Of a stretch of DNA of 64,000 nt, positions 42,801 to 50,305 are shown piece by piece; the stretch's first letter is position 1; every line of letters begins with the position of its first letter. The DNA comes from Gammaproteobacteria bacterium (GTDB lineage: Bacteria; Pseudomonadota; Gammaproteobacteria; SZUA-140). The position numbers and the translations under genes are program-made. The notes beneath the pieces were generated by a model that searched no databases, had not been told where the DNA came from, and was given only the letters and a program-made list of their open reading frames with translations. The stretch covers positions 434,001 to 498,000 of the forward strand of contig JADJWH010000001.1 in assembly GCA_016716465.1 (NCBI GenBank), in the 5' to 3' direction.

Positions 42801-45800
42801 CCAGTCGGTATCCTTAGACGCCGACGGCTTCCGGCTGGCGGCGGGTGCGTTGCTGGACGACGGCAGCGGCAACGCGGCGGGCGGCAGCGGCGCGGTGTAT
42901 CTCTTCCTCAGCACGTCGAATCCGACGCTGGGCGATGGCTCGAGCTACGGCGCCCTGATCGGTCAGACGGTGACCGTGGTGGCCGGCGACGTGGCCGACC
43001 AGATTTCCGCCGGGACCAACGTCACCCTGCAGGCCTCCAACGACATCACGGTCGACAACGCCATCGCGGCCGATAATCCGTCCGGGAACGGCGGCAGCCT
43101 GAGCCTGATGGCGGGCCGGTCCATCCTGGTCAATGCGGACATCTCCACGGACAACGGCGACGTCAATCTGTCCGCCAACACACCGCTGAGCGACGGCGTG
43201 GTCGATGCCGATCGCGACGCGGGGGCGGCGGTGGTGGCCATCGCCGACGGCGTCGATATCGACGCCGGTACCGGCACGGTTACGATCGAGGTCCTGGATG
43301 GCGCCGGCAAGACCCACTCGGACAGCGGCGACATCACCGTGGACGGTACGATCACCGCCGGTCAGATCAGCCTCGTCAATCAGGGGCCAAGCGCCGGTTC
43401 CGGCGTGGTGCTGGGCAACAATGCCGCACTCGATGCCGGCGGGGCGGGCGATGCGCTGGTCATCGCCGGCGACACCTTCACCAACAACGCCGGCGGCTCG
43501 GCTCTTACGGCCGTCAATGGCCGCTGGCTGGTCTGGTCGGGCGATCCCGCGGATGACGATCGCGGCGGTCTGAACCACGATTTCAAGCAGTACAATGCGA
43601 ATTACGGCAGCAGCACGGTGCTGGGCAGCGGCGATGGCTTCCTCTATACGCTGGCGCCAACGATTTCCGCCAGCATCACCGGCGCCGTCACCAGGGTCTA
43701 TGACGGCACGACCGATGCCACGGTACTGGCGGGCGATCTCACCGCCAGCGGCGAGGTCGACGGCGACAGCGTTACCTTCGCCGCGCCCCCCGCGGCGAGC
43801 TACGACGACAAGAACGTCGCCACTGACAAGACGGTCACCGCGACGGGCGTAAGCATCGCCGGCGCGAGCAATGGCGCAGTCACGGTTTATGGCTATGAAA
43901 TGGCCAGCACCACTGCCACGGGCGACGTGGGCGAAGTCACCGTTCGCACACTGACCGTGGGCTACACGGGTGTGGACCGGGTGTATGACGGTACGACGGA
44001 CGCCACGGTGACGACGAGCGACGACCGCGTTGCGGGCGACAACCTGAGCATCAGCGAGACGGCCGCTTTCGACGACAGGAACGTCGGCACGGACAAGGCC
44101 ATCGACGTTACCGGCGCCAGCCTGGGCGGCGCCGACGCCGGCAACTACGTACTCGCCGGCACCACCGGCAGCGCGACCGCCGATATCACCGCGCGGACCC
44201 TGGGCGTCAATTACATCGGCCAGGACAAGGTGTATGACGGCGACACCACGGCGACCGTGCTGACGACCGATGACCGCGTGCTGGGCGACGTGTTCACCGT
44301 CAGTCAGAGCGCAGCATTCAACGACAAGAACGTCGGCACCGGCAAGACGATCGATGTTACCGGCGCCAGCCTGTCTGGCACCGACGCCGGTAACTACGTG
44401 CTCGCCGGCACCACCGGCAGCGCCAGCGCCGACATCACGCCGGTAGCGGTCGCCGTGAGCGGCATCACGGCCGCCGACAAGGACTACGACGGCAACACGG
44501 ATGCGACGGTCGACACCGACACCGCCGTTTTCACCGGCATGGTGCTGGGCGATGATCTCAGCGTCAGCGCCACGGGCATCTTCGACGACAAGAATGTCGG
44601 CACGGATAAGACCGTCACCCTGGCGAGCAGCTACGGCGGCGCGGATGCCGGCAACTATGTCTTCACTGACCAGGCCGATACCACGGCGGACATTACACCG
44701 AAATCCCTGGGCCTCGATCTGCAAGGGCAGGGCAGCAGGGAGTACGACGGCACCACTGTCATCGATCTCTCGGGCGTCACTCCCACGCTGACCGGCGTCG
44801 TGGGAAGCGACACGGTCAGTCTGGACACCGGCAGCGTAACCGGCTTCACGGATAAGAACGTGGGCACCGGCAAGGCGATCACCTTCACCGGATTCGATCT
44901 GCTGGGAGCCGACGCGGGGAACTACAGTCTGGTTTCCGGCAGCGCGGGCTCCAGCGCCGACATCACGCCCAGGGCCGTGACGGTCTCGGGTATCACCGCC
45001 GACGACAAGATCTACGACGGCAATGCGGATGCGACGGTCGACGCCAGCGGCGCCATCTTCGCGAATCTGGTGTTGGGCGACGACCTCACCGTCGACGCGA
45101 CAGGGGCCTTCGCCGACAAGAACGTCGCCACCGGCAAGACGGTGACGCTGTCCAGCACCTACGACGGCGATGATGCAGGCAACTACACCATCACCGACCA
45201 GGCCAGCACGACGGCGGACATCACCGCCCGGACCCTGAACGTCGGCTACACCGGCGTGGATCGGGTATACGACGGGACGACCGACGCGACGGTGACGACC
45301 GGCGACGACCGCGTGTCTGGCGATGCGCTCACCATCGATCGCACCGCCGCGTTTATCGACAAGAGCGTCGGCGCCGGCAAGACAGTGAACGTGAGCGGCG
45401 TCAGCCTGAGCGGCACCGATGCGGGCAACTACATTCTGGCTTCAACCACCGGCGCCACGACGGCGGACATCACCGCCCGGACCCTGAATGTCGGCTATAC
45501 CGGCGTGGATCGGGTATACGATGGCACGACCGATGCGACGGTGACGACCGGCGACGACCGTGTGTCGGGCGATGTCCTCTCCATCGATCGCACCGCCGCC
45601 TTCACCGACAAGAACGTCGCCGCAGGCAAGACAGTGAACGTCAGCGGCGTCAGCCTGAGCGGCGCCGATGCGGGCAACTATATTCTGGCCTCGACCACCG
45701 GCGCCACAACGGCGGACATCACCGCACGGACCCTGAACGTCGGCTATACCGGCGTGGATCGGGTATACGACGGTACGACGGCGGCCACGGTGACGACGAA

Positions 45801-47121
45801 CGACGATCGCGTGTCGGGCGACGTGCTGACGATCGGCCGGACCGCCACCTTCGCCGATCGGAATGTCGGCACCGCCAAGGCAGTCAGCGTGACGGGTGCG
45901 AATCTTTCCGGGACCGACGCCGGCAACTACGTGCTGGCCTCGACCACCGGCGCGACCACGGCCGATATCTCACCGGCCGCGCTGGTCATCACCACGACAG
46001 ACGTCAGCAAGGTCTATGACCGCACGACCACTGCGTCGGGCACGGTAATCCTCACCGGCGGCACGCAACTGTTCGGGTCGGATACGCTGAGCGGCGGCAC
46101 CTTCGCCTTCGATGATCGCAACGCGGGAACCGGCAAGACCGTGACGGTCTCCGGCGTAAGCGTGAACGACGGTAACGGCGGCAACAATTACGACCTCAGC
46201 TACCAGGACAATACCAACGGCACGATCACGCCGAAGGAGCTTACCCTGGCCGGACTGACGGCGCTGGACAAGAACTACGACGGCAATACCACCGCCACGA
46301 TCGACAGCTATGGCGCGCTGAATGGCGTAATCGCCGGTGACAACGTATCGCTGGACGAGGACAACGCCGGCGCCAGCTTCGCCGACCCGAATCCCGGCAT
46401 CGGCAAGACGGTGACGGTGGCGGGCCTGCAACTGGCCGGGGTCGACGACGACAATTACTTCATCGCCACGGAGATGACCACCACGGCGGACATCAACAGC
46501 ACTGAAAATCCGCCCGTCATTCCGCCGGCGGAGCCCGGCGCGGGCATGGATGCCATGGAGGGCGGAGATGCCGTAAACGGTGGCGCCGCCGGCGTTCAGG
46601 GCGGCGGTAACGATCCCTTCAATCCGCCGGCCCTGTTCGATCTCGGCGCGGATGCCGATGGCTCCGCGCAGACGCCCCGGTTTATGTTCGACACCAATGG
46701 CGACATGGCCATACTGGTCTTCGGTGCTGGCGGTGCGAGCGATGGGAGTGTCGAGTCAACAATCCCCCTGTTCCGCCAGGAAGGCGAGACGATGATCCCT
46801 GTCGAACAGTTCGTGGTGACCCAGCAGGGTGGTCACGGGACTGCGGCGCCGACCGGCATGAGCCCGCTGAGTGTGCCGGATGTCGCCGGCGAGGCCGATC
46901 TGCGTACCGTGACGGCGCCGGTCGATCTTCCAGACGGATCCGTCGGCCACCTGAAAGTGAGCGTCACACCCGATGGCGTCCTGGTCGTGAGCGTGCCGGC
47001 CGCGATCCGGCGGATCTACGACGAGAAGCAGGTCCTGCTGCTGGCGGTGGCGATCGCCAAACAGCGGTTCGGTGTGGGGCTGGACGCCATCACGGCGGTG
47101 GTTTTCCGGGAGGAGGTGTAA
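39853..47121 (+). CDS. TpsA exoprotein: haemagglutinin-type adhesin with propeller-like and YDG/MBG repeats
   Basis: 2422 residues. The N-terminus is an extended signal peptide region (MNRIHRVIWSHAKNAFVVV), followed by the filamentous-haemagglutinin secretion domain (IANWQSFDIGSQ; LNRVLGQDPSQILG; VNPAGIVFGQGSQVNVGG). Residues about 596-1020 hold five to seven FG-GAP-like units of ~72 residues (FGSAVSLNAAGDRLAVGA; GAVYLFSFTD), suggesting a beta-propeller. Residues about 1275-2216 hold eleven YDG/MBG-type units (DRVYDGTTDATVTT; ADAGNY). The C-terminal ~200 residues are unique. Secreted by the adjacent TpsB and likely retained at the surface as an adhesin. Very GC-rich with long antisense shadow frames. 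Confidence 0.92.
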   Translation: MNRIHRVIWSHAKNAFVVVGEIARGADKSSTRRDDRRGPLSLSEIAAGHGSPPRSWRTRPLLAAILFALAAPSFAEPAVNALPTGGRIIAGAGTISTAGAAMTVRQDSDKLIANWQSFDIGSQASVTFQQPGASSVALNRVLGQDPSQILGHLNANGQVMLVNPAGIVFGQGSQVNVGGITATTLNITDADFLAGNHHFSDGDNAAAVRNLGHILADGGVVALVAPVVTNDGAIETPNGGAALAAGNDVTLDFSGDGLVSVTVTQGTLDRLIENRGAIRADHGLVILSAGSARDLLSGVVNNSGIVEARGLTEQGGRIILDGGAVSNTGTLDAGSAAHDGGAIDIDGHTVMMGGDVGADGANGGTIGIHSEGLLSLAGRVHATGLSGDGGAIDYRAGHILESTTGDTSADGQVDGGRIRVDGGARLASSGRYSADGAQGDGGRIDLSADDVRLFSARVSAAGGSNGGRVRIGGAFQGGKTLDATQNYFDSFVARWDDNAPIENAGKTFINDGSVIDVSGGAGKGGTAVVWSDTQTTFLGGIDATGATGGSVEISSAGELRQAALSGVKVGDGHLLLDPKDIVIGNAEVWAYAAIMGLAYGSGDDDVNVAALVANDNFGQSVSLNADGDRLAVGAIGDDGSNNATDSPGAVYLFSFTDSGFTGGALEAIVGKGYSGGKNVNVSALEATDQFGSAVSLNAAGDRLAVGAHQDDGSGNTTNGAGAVYLFSFSDASFTGGAQQAVVGKGYTGGKNVDVSALEGSDGFGGAVSLNAAGDRLAVGAIGDDGSGNAASGSGAVYLFSFTDSGFTGGALEATLGKGYSGGDNLDVSALETTDQFGSAVSINAAGDHLAVGAVGDDGSNEAVANRGAVYLFSFTDTGFSGGAQQAIVGWGYSGGNNVDVATLDGSDSFGGAVSLNAAGDRLAVGAPLDDGSGNAVANSGAVYLFSFTDTEFANGERIATLGKGYSGGSNVDVSALEANDRFGQSVSLDADGFRLAAGALLDDGSGNAAGGSGAVYLFLSTSNPTLGDGSSYGALIGQTVTVVAGDVADQISAGTNVTLQASNDITVDNAIAADNPSGNGGSLSLMAGRSILVNADISTDNGDVNLSANTPLSDGVVDADRDAGAAVVAIADGVDIDAGTGTVTIEVLDGAGKTHSDSGDITVDGTITAGQISLVNQGPSAGSGVVLGNNAALDAGGAGDALVIAGDTFTNNAGGSALTAVNGRWLVWSGDPADDDRGGLNHDFKQYNANYGSSTVLGSGDGFLYTLAPTISASITGAVTRVYDGTTDATVLAGDLTASGEVDGDSVTFAAPPAASYDDKNVATDKTVTATGVSIAGASNGAVTVYGYEMASTTATGDVGEVTVRTLTVGYTGVDRVYDGTTDATVTTSDDRVAGDNLSISETAAFDDRNVGTDKAIDVTGASLGGADAGNYVLAGTTGSATADITARTLGVNYIGQDKVYDGDTTATVLTTDDRVLGDVFTVSQSAAFNDKNVGTGKTIDVTGASLSGTDAGNYVLAGTTGSASADITPVAVAVSGITAADKDYDGNTDATVDTDTAVFTGMVLGDDLSVSATGIFDDKNVGTDKTVTLASSYGGADAGNYVFTDQADTTADITPKSLGLDLQGQGSREYDGTTVIDLSGVTPTLTGVVGSDTVSLDTGSVTGFTDKNVGTGKAITFTGFDLLGADAGNYSLVSGSAGSSADITPRAVTVSGITADDKIYDGNADATVDASGAIFANLVLGDDLTVDATGAFADKNVATGKTVTLSSTYDGDDAGNYTITDQASTTADITARTLNVGYTGVDRVYDGTTDATVTTGDDRVSGDALTIDRTAAFIDKSVGAGKTVNVSGVSLSGTDAGNYILASTTGATTADITARTLNVGYTGVDRVYDGTTDATVTTGDDRVSGDVLSIDRTAAFTDKNVAAGKTVNVSGVSLSGADAGNYILASTTGATTADITARTLNVGYTGVDRVYDGTTAATVTTNDDRVSGDVLTIGRTATFADRNVGTAKAVSVTGANLSGTDAGNYVLASTTGATTADISPAALVITTTDVSKVYDRTTTASGTVILTGGTQLFGSDTLSGGTFAFDDRNAGTGKTVTVSGVSVNDGNGGNNYDLSYQDNTNGTITPKELTLAGLTALDKNYDGNTTATIDSYGALNGVIAGDNVSLDEDNAGASFADPNPGIGKTVTVAGLQLAGVDDDNYFIATEMTTTADINSTENPPVIPPAEPGAGMDAMEGGDAVNGGAAGVQGGGNDPFNPPALFDLGADADGSAQTPRFMFDTNGDMAILVFGAGGASDGSVESTIPLFRQEGETMIPVEQFVVTQQGGHGTAAPTGMSPLSVPDVAGEADLRTVTAPVDLPDGSVGHLKVSVTPDGVLVVSVPAAIRRIYDEKQVLLLAVAIAKQRFGVGLDAITAVVFREEV
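41640..42912 (+). repeat. FG-GAP-like tandem repeats within the TpsA gene
   Basis: Units of about 216-219 bp begin with GGCAAGGG(C/T)TACA near 41863, 42079, 42298, 42517 and 42736, with diverged units at both ends. Each encodes a VSLNAAGDRLAVGA-type blade and a GAVYLFSF strand. Confidence 0.8.
43678..46500 (+). repeat. Eleven YDG/MBG-type tandem repeats within the TpsA gene
   Basis: YDG or YDR landmarks occur at about 43.69, 43.98, 44.23, 44.48, 44.74, 45.01, 45.26, 45.51, 45.76, 46.01 and 46.27 kb. Units 7-9 are spaced exactly 249 bp and are highly similar at the DNA level, pointing to recent tandem expansion; the outer units are older. Confidence 0.85.
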
Positions 47122-47136
47122 GCCGCCGCCGCGGGA

Positions 47137-47167
47137 CCGGTCTGCCGACGGTTTGCCGGCGGACCGG
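47137..47167 (+). terminator. Hairpin after the TpsA gene (terminator candidate)
   Basis: CCGGTCTGCCG and CGGCGGACCGG pair over 11 bp with one G-T pair around a 9-nt loop, 16 bp after the TpsA stop. No T-tract follows, so it is either an RNA-stabilising hairpin or a weak terminator. Confidence 0.45.
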
Positions 47168-47289
47168 CAGTGCATTCTGTCCCGTGACCAACGCACACGT
47201 GTGTGCCACGACGGGTCGACGCGGACGGTTTATTAAAAATGTATTTAGTTTATATAATAGAGGCCTCGTTTGACCATGAGGATGGCAGG

Positions 47290-47493
47290 ATGAACGACGA
47301 AATTACCGAGGCCCATAAACCCCAGTTTGCCTCCGCCCCCGGACAGGCGCGCAAGGCCGCAACGGTCGAAGACGCGATCGGCGCGGCCGCCGAGCTGAAA
47401 TCGTCCGTCGGCGCCGTGCGGCGCGTTGCCCGCGAGCGGCGGGCGGCCCTGGCCGCCAGGGGAAAGATGGCGTTGCCGCCGGACCAGCGCTGA
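47290..47493 (+). CDS. Small hypothetical protein
   Basis: 67 residues from ATG 47290, with a purine-rich GAGGATGGCAGG just before it. The sequence is helical and Ala/Arg-rich (VEDAIGAAAELKSSVGAVRRVARERRAALAAR), reminiscent of small DNA- or membrane-associated helical proteins. No family is recognised. An antisense frame of similar length exists, so the coding call is weak. Confidence 0.35.
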   Translation: MNDEITEAHKPQFASAPGQARKAATVEDAIGAAAELKSSVGAVRRVARERRAALAARGKMALPPDQR

Positions 47494-47862
47494 ACTCCGG
47501 CGCACTTTGCCCGGGCGGCAAGTGGGGTAGTGAAGTCACCCGCCGCCGAATCCTCCTTTGGCACGCCCCGGTGCGCGGACGCGCATCCCCGCGCTTCCGT
47601 ACCCGTCGCTGACGCGGCGACGGACCGTGCAGTCCCCGTCATCCCGCGGAACCGTTCCGGATTGGCATAGCTAAAATGCAATAGACGCCATTTGGAATAT
47701 CAATCTTTTCCCCACTGACCTTCCTGTAGACTCCCAATAACTCTATAGCTCAACGATTCCTGCGCCATGCGCGCGGCGGTTGTATCGCGGAGCCCGACGG
47801 GAGGACGCTGTGATGGACGCAGCAGCGTCGCGGACGTTTCCTGGTGCGAGGTGATGGGATCC
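47494..47862. other. Intergenic region upstream of the DAB operon
   Basis: No supported gene. It should carry the promoter of the DAB operon; an AT-rich stretch near 47.68-47.71 kb (AATAGACGCCATTTGGAATA) stands out in otherwise GC-rich DNA. Confidence 0.4.
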
Positions 47863-49542
47863 ATGAAGCAACTCATCGCATTGGTGCCGGCCTTGCCGGT
47901 CATCTCCGCCGTGTTGATCCATCTGCTGGCGCCGACGCTTGGCCGGCGGGTGGCCAGGCTGAGCGTCGGCATGACCGGGATCACCTTCGCCCTCACGGTC
48001 ATCGTGTTGTACCTGACCGCGACCGGACGCGCCGCCGGGCAGATCTCGGCCGGCGAACAGCTCGGCATTCTGCTGAACGACCCACTCAGCGCGGTAATGA
48101 GTGTGCTGATCGCCGGGATCAGCTTCATCGTCCACCTCTATTCCGTGCGGTACATGGCGGAAGAGGCCGGGTATGCGAGGTTTTTCATGCTGCTCGGACT
48201 GATGACGGCGGCGCTGCTGATCATGGTCGCGGCGGGCGACCTGGTCACCCTGCTGGTGGCCTGGCATCTGATCGGGGTGTTGCTGTACTTCCTGCTGGGG
48301 CAGGACACCCGCAGCCCATCCGCGTATCGCTACGCCTTCTGGACCTTCTTCACCTACCGGGTCGGCGACATGGCGCTGGTCCTCGCCGCGGCGCTGCTCT
48401 ATTGGGCCTACGGGACCTGGTCCCTGCCCGCCATATTCGATCAGATAGCGTCTGACCCGTTTGCCCGCGACTTCCTCGGCGTGCCGGTGGCGCATGCGGT
48501 CGGTACGCTGCTGGCGCTGGCCGCCTTCGCGCGCTCGGCGCAGTTCCTGCTGCACACCTGGCTGCCCTACACCATGGCCGGGCCGACACCGGTATCGGCG
48601 CTGATGCATGCGGGTATCGTCAACGCCGGCGGCTTCCTCATCAACCGGTTTTCCCCCATCTTCGTCCACACGGGGGATGTGCTGCACGGGATTTTCATCG
48701 TCGGCCTGATCACGGCGGTCATCGGCTCGGTCCTGATGCTGACCCAGAATGACATCAAGAAGTCGCTGGGTTATTCCACGATGGGCCAGATGGGGTTCAT
48801 GGTGATGGAGTGCGGCGTCGGCGCGTTTTCGCTGGCGATCTACCATTTGATCGCCCATGGCATGTTCAAGGGCACGCTGTTTCTGGGGGCCGGCGGCGTG
48901 ATCGGCGAGGCGCGCAAGGACGACGGCGTGCCGAAGGATCCCCTCTACACCTTCATGGTGGAGCGGCAGCCGGCGCGCCGGCGCCAGCCCTGGCTGCTGA
49001 TGGCGGCCATCACGCTGGCGGTGCCGGTCGTGGTCCTGTCGGCCGCGCACTGGATCGTTGCCGATGACTTCTTCCAGAAGCAGGGCGCCATTGTCCTGCT
49101 GTTTTTCGGCTGGATGACCGGCGCCCAGCTGATCTTCGCGACCTACCGGATGCGTACCGAGAACATGGCGCGACTGTTCACGCTGATCGTGTCCTCGTTC
49201 GCGATCGTGGTCCTGGGCTATGCCGTCATCAGTCATGCCTTCGACCTGTTCCTGTATCCCGATCACGCGTTCCGCGAGCGGATCTATGATGCCGCCGCCG
49301 TCGACGTGCTGTGGTTCGACCTGTTGCTGGCGCTGGTGACCGTCGTGGTCGTGCTCGGATGGCTGCTTACGTATTACTCGGAGCGTACCCGCCGGAAGAC
49401 GAACGACAGGCCGGGGCCTCTCTGGATGAGCTTTTATGCGCTCGTGTCGCGCGAGTTCTATCTTGCGGACGTCTACAGCTGGGTCACGCGCACGCTGCTC
49501 GATGTGGCGTCCAGGATCAACGTCTGGTTGAGGTGGGTGTGA
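47863..49542 (+). CDS. dabB: DAB inorganic-carbon transporter membrane subunit DabB (NuoL-like)
   Basis: I choose ATG 47863, because GAGGTG lies 9 nt upstream; longer starts are less well supported. The ~559-residue product is a polytopic membrane protein of the NuoL/MrpA proton-translocating family (proton_antipo_M). Visible features are the conserved helix with LVAWHLIGVLLYFLLG, AQFLLHTWLPYTMAGPTPVSALMHAGIVNAGGFL with the channel Lys/His positions partly kept, and KKSLGYSTMGQMGFM. In DAB systems it couples cation movement to DabA so that CO2 is hydrated to bicarbonate in the cytoplasm. First gene of dabB-orf-dabA-PII. Confidence 0.9.
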   Translation: MKQLIALVPALPVISAVLIHLLAPTLGRRVARLSVGMTGITFALTVIVLYLTATGRAAGQISAGEQLGILLNDPLSAVMSVLIAGISFIVHLYSVRYMAEEAGYARFFMLLGLMTAALLIMVAAGDLVTLLVAWHLIGVLLYFLLGQDTRSPSAYRYAFWTFFTYRVGDMALVLAAALLYWAYGTWSLPAIFDQIASDPFARDFLGVPVAHAVGTLLALAAFARSAQFLLHTWLPYTMAGPTPVSALMHAGIVNAGGFLINRFSPIFVHTGDVLHGIFIVGLITAVIGSVLMLTQNDIKKSLGYSTMGQMGFMVMECGVGAFSLAIYHLIAHGMFKGTLFLGAGGVIGEARKDDGVPKDPLYTFMVERQPARRRQPWLLMAAITLAVPVVVLSAAHWIVADDFFQKQGAIVLLFFGWMTGAQLIFATYRMRTENMARLFTLIVSSFAIVVLGYAVISHAFDLFLYPDHAFRERIYDAAAVDVLWFDLLLALVTVVVVLGWLLTYYSERTRRKTNDRPGPLWMSFYALVSREFYLADVYSWVTRTLLDVASRINVWLRWV

Positions 49543-49543
49543 C

Positions 49544-50305
49544 ATGAGCGCCACGATGACCCTCCTGCTCGCGGCGTGCTTCCTCCCGCTGTTTCCCTTC
49601 AGCGTCGTGTTCAACGCGCTGTTCAGGGTCATTCGCCACTCGATGTTGCGGACCGTGATCCTGCTCGCCTGGCCGCAGATCGGCGTGGCCGCGCTGGCGT
49701 CCCTGGCGACACCGATACCGCCATGGATCGCATTGCTCGCGCTGGCGACCTCGATCCTGTACGGCTTCCGCGCGCTGGTCCTGCGCGAACTGGGGATGTG
49801 GACCAGCTTTCTCGCCACCTCGAGCTGGGCGTTGTTGTGGATCCCCGCCAGCCACGGCGCGGCGACGCCGGCCCTGCAGCTCTACGCCCTGGGCTTCAGC
49901 GTGCCGCTCGTGCTGCTGGCGTGGTTGACCGCCGCCCTGGAGCGCCGCTTCGGTGCGGCCTACGCCGGGGTTCATGGCGGACTGGCCCAGGTGGTTCCGC
50001 GCCTGTCCGGCGTGCTGGTGATCGTGGTGCTGGCGGTGATCGCGACACCGGTCTTTCCCGCATTCTTCACCATGCTCTCGACGATCGTGATGTCCGTGCC
50101 GACGACGCCCGCGGTCGCCGCGGGCGTCGTCGGAAGCTGGTTGATCTGGAGCTGGGCCGGAGCACGCCTGCTGCAGGGGGTGATCGTCGGTCCGGGACGG
50201 GAAGGCGAGGTGCGTGATCTGAGTCTCGGCGTGACCTGGATGTATGCCCTGGTGCTGATCGTCCTCGTCGTGGCGGGGCTGGGGTGGATGGAGGGTGTGC
50301 GATGA
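49544..50305 (+). CDS. Small polytopic membrane protein of the DAB operon
   Basis: 253 residues with about seven hydrophobic helices (TLLLAACFLPLFPFSVVF; LVLLAWLTAALERRF; VLVIVVLAVIATPVFPAFF), starting 1 bp after the dabB stop and overlapping dabA by ATGA. The segment FFTMLSTIVMSV recalls the end of NuoM/MrpD-type antiporter subunits, so it may be a shortened NuoM-like partner. The tight coupling implies it is part of the DAB membrane complex. Not named in the DAB literature that I recall. Confidence 0.7.
   Translation: MSATMTLLLAACFLPLFPFSVVFNALFRVIRHSMLRTVILLAWPQIGVAALASLATPIPPWIALLALATSILYGFRALVLRELGMWTSFLATSSWALLWIPASHGAATPALQLYALGFSVPLVLLAWLTAALERRFGAAYAGVHGGLAQVVPRLSGVLVIVVLAVIATPVFPAFFTMLSTIVMSVPTTPAVAAGVVGSWLIWSWAGARLLQGVIVGPGREGEVRDLSLGVTWMYALVLIVLVVAGLGWMEGVR

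Noticed and set aside
42814..44724. Second long antisense frame (636 codons) across the TpsA repeats
   Set aside because: Same cause; its periodicity simply mirrors the YDG repeats on the coding strand.
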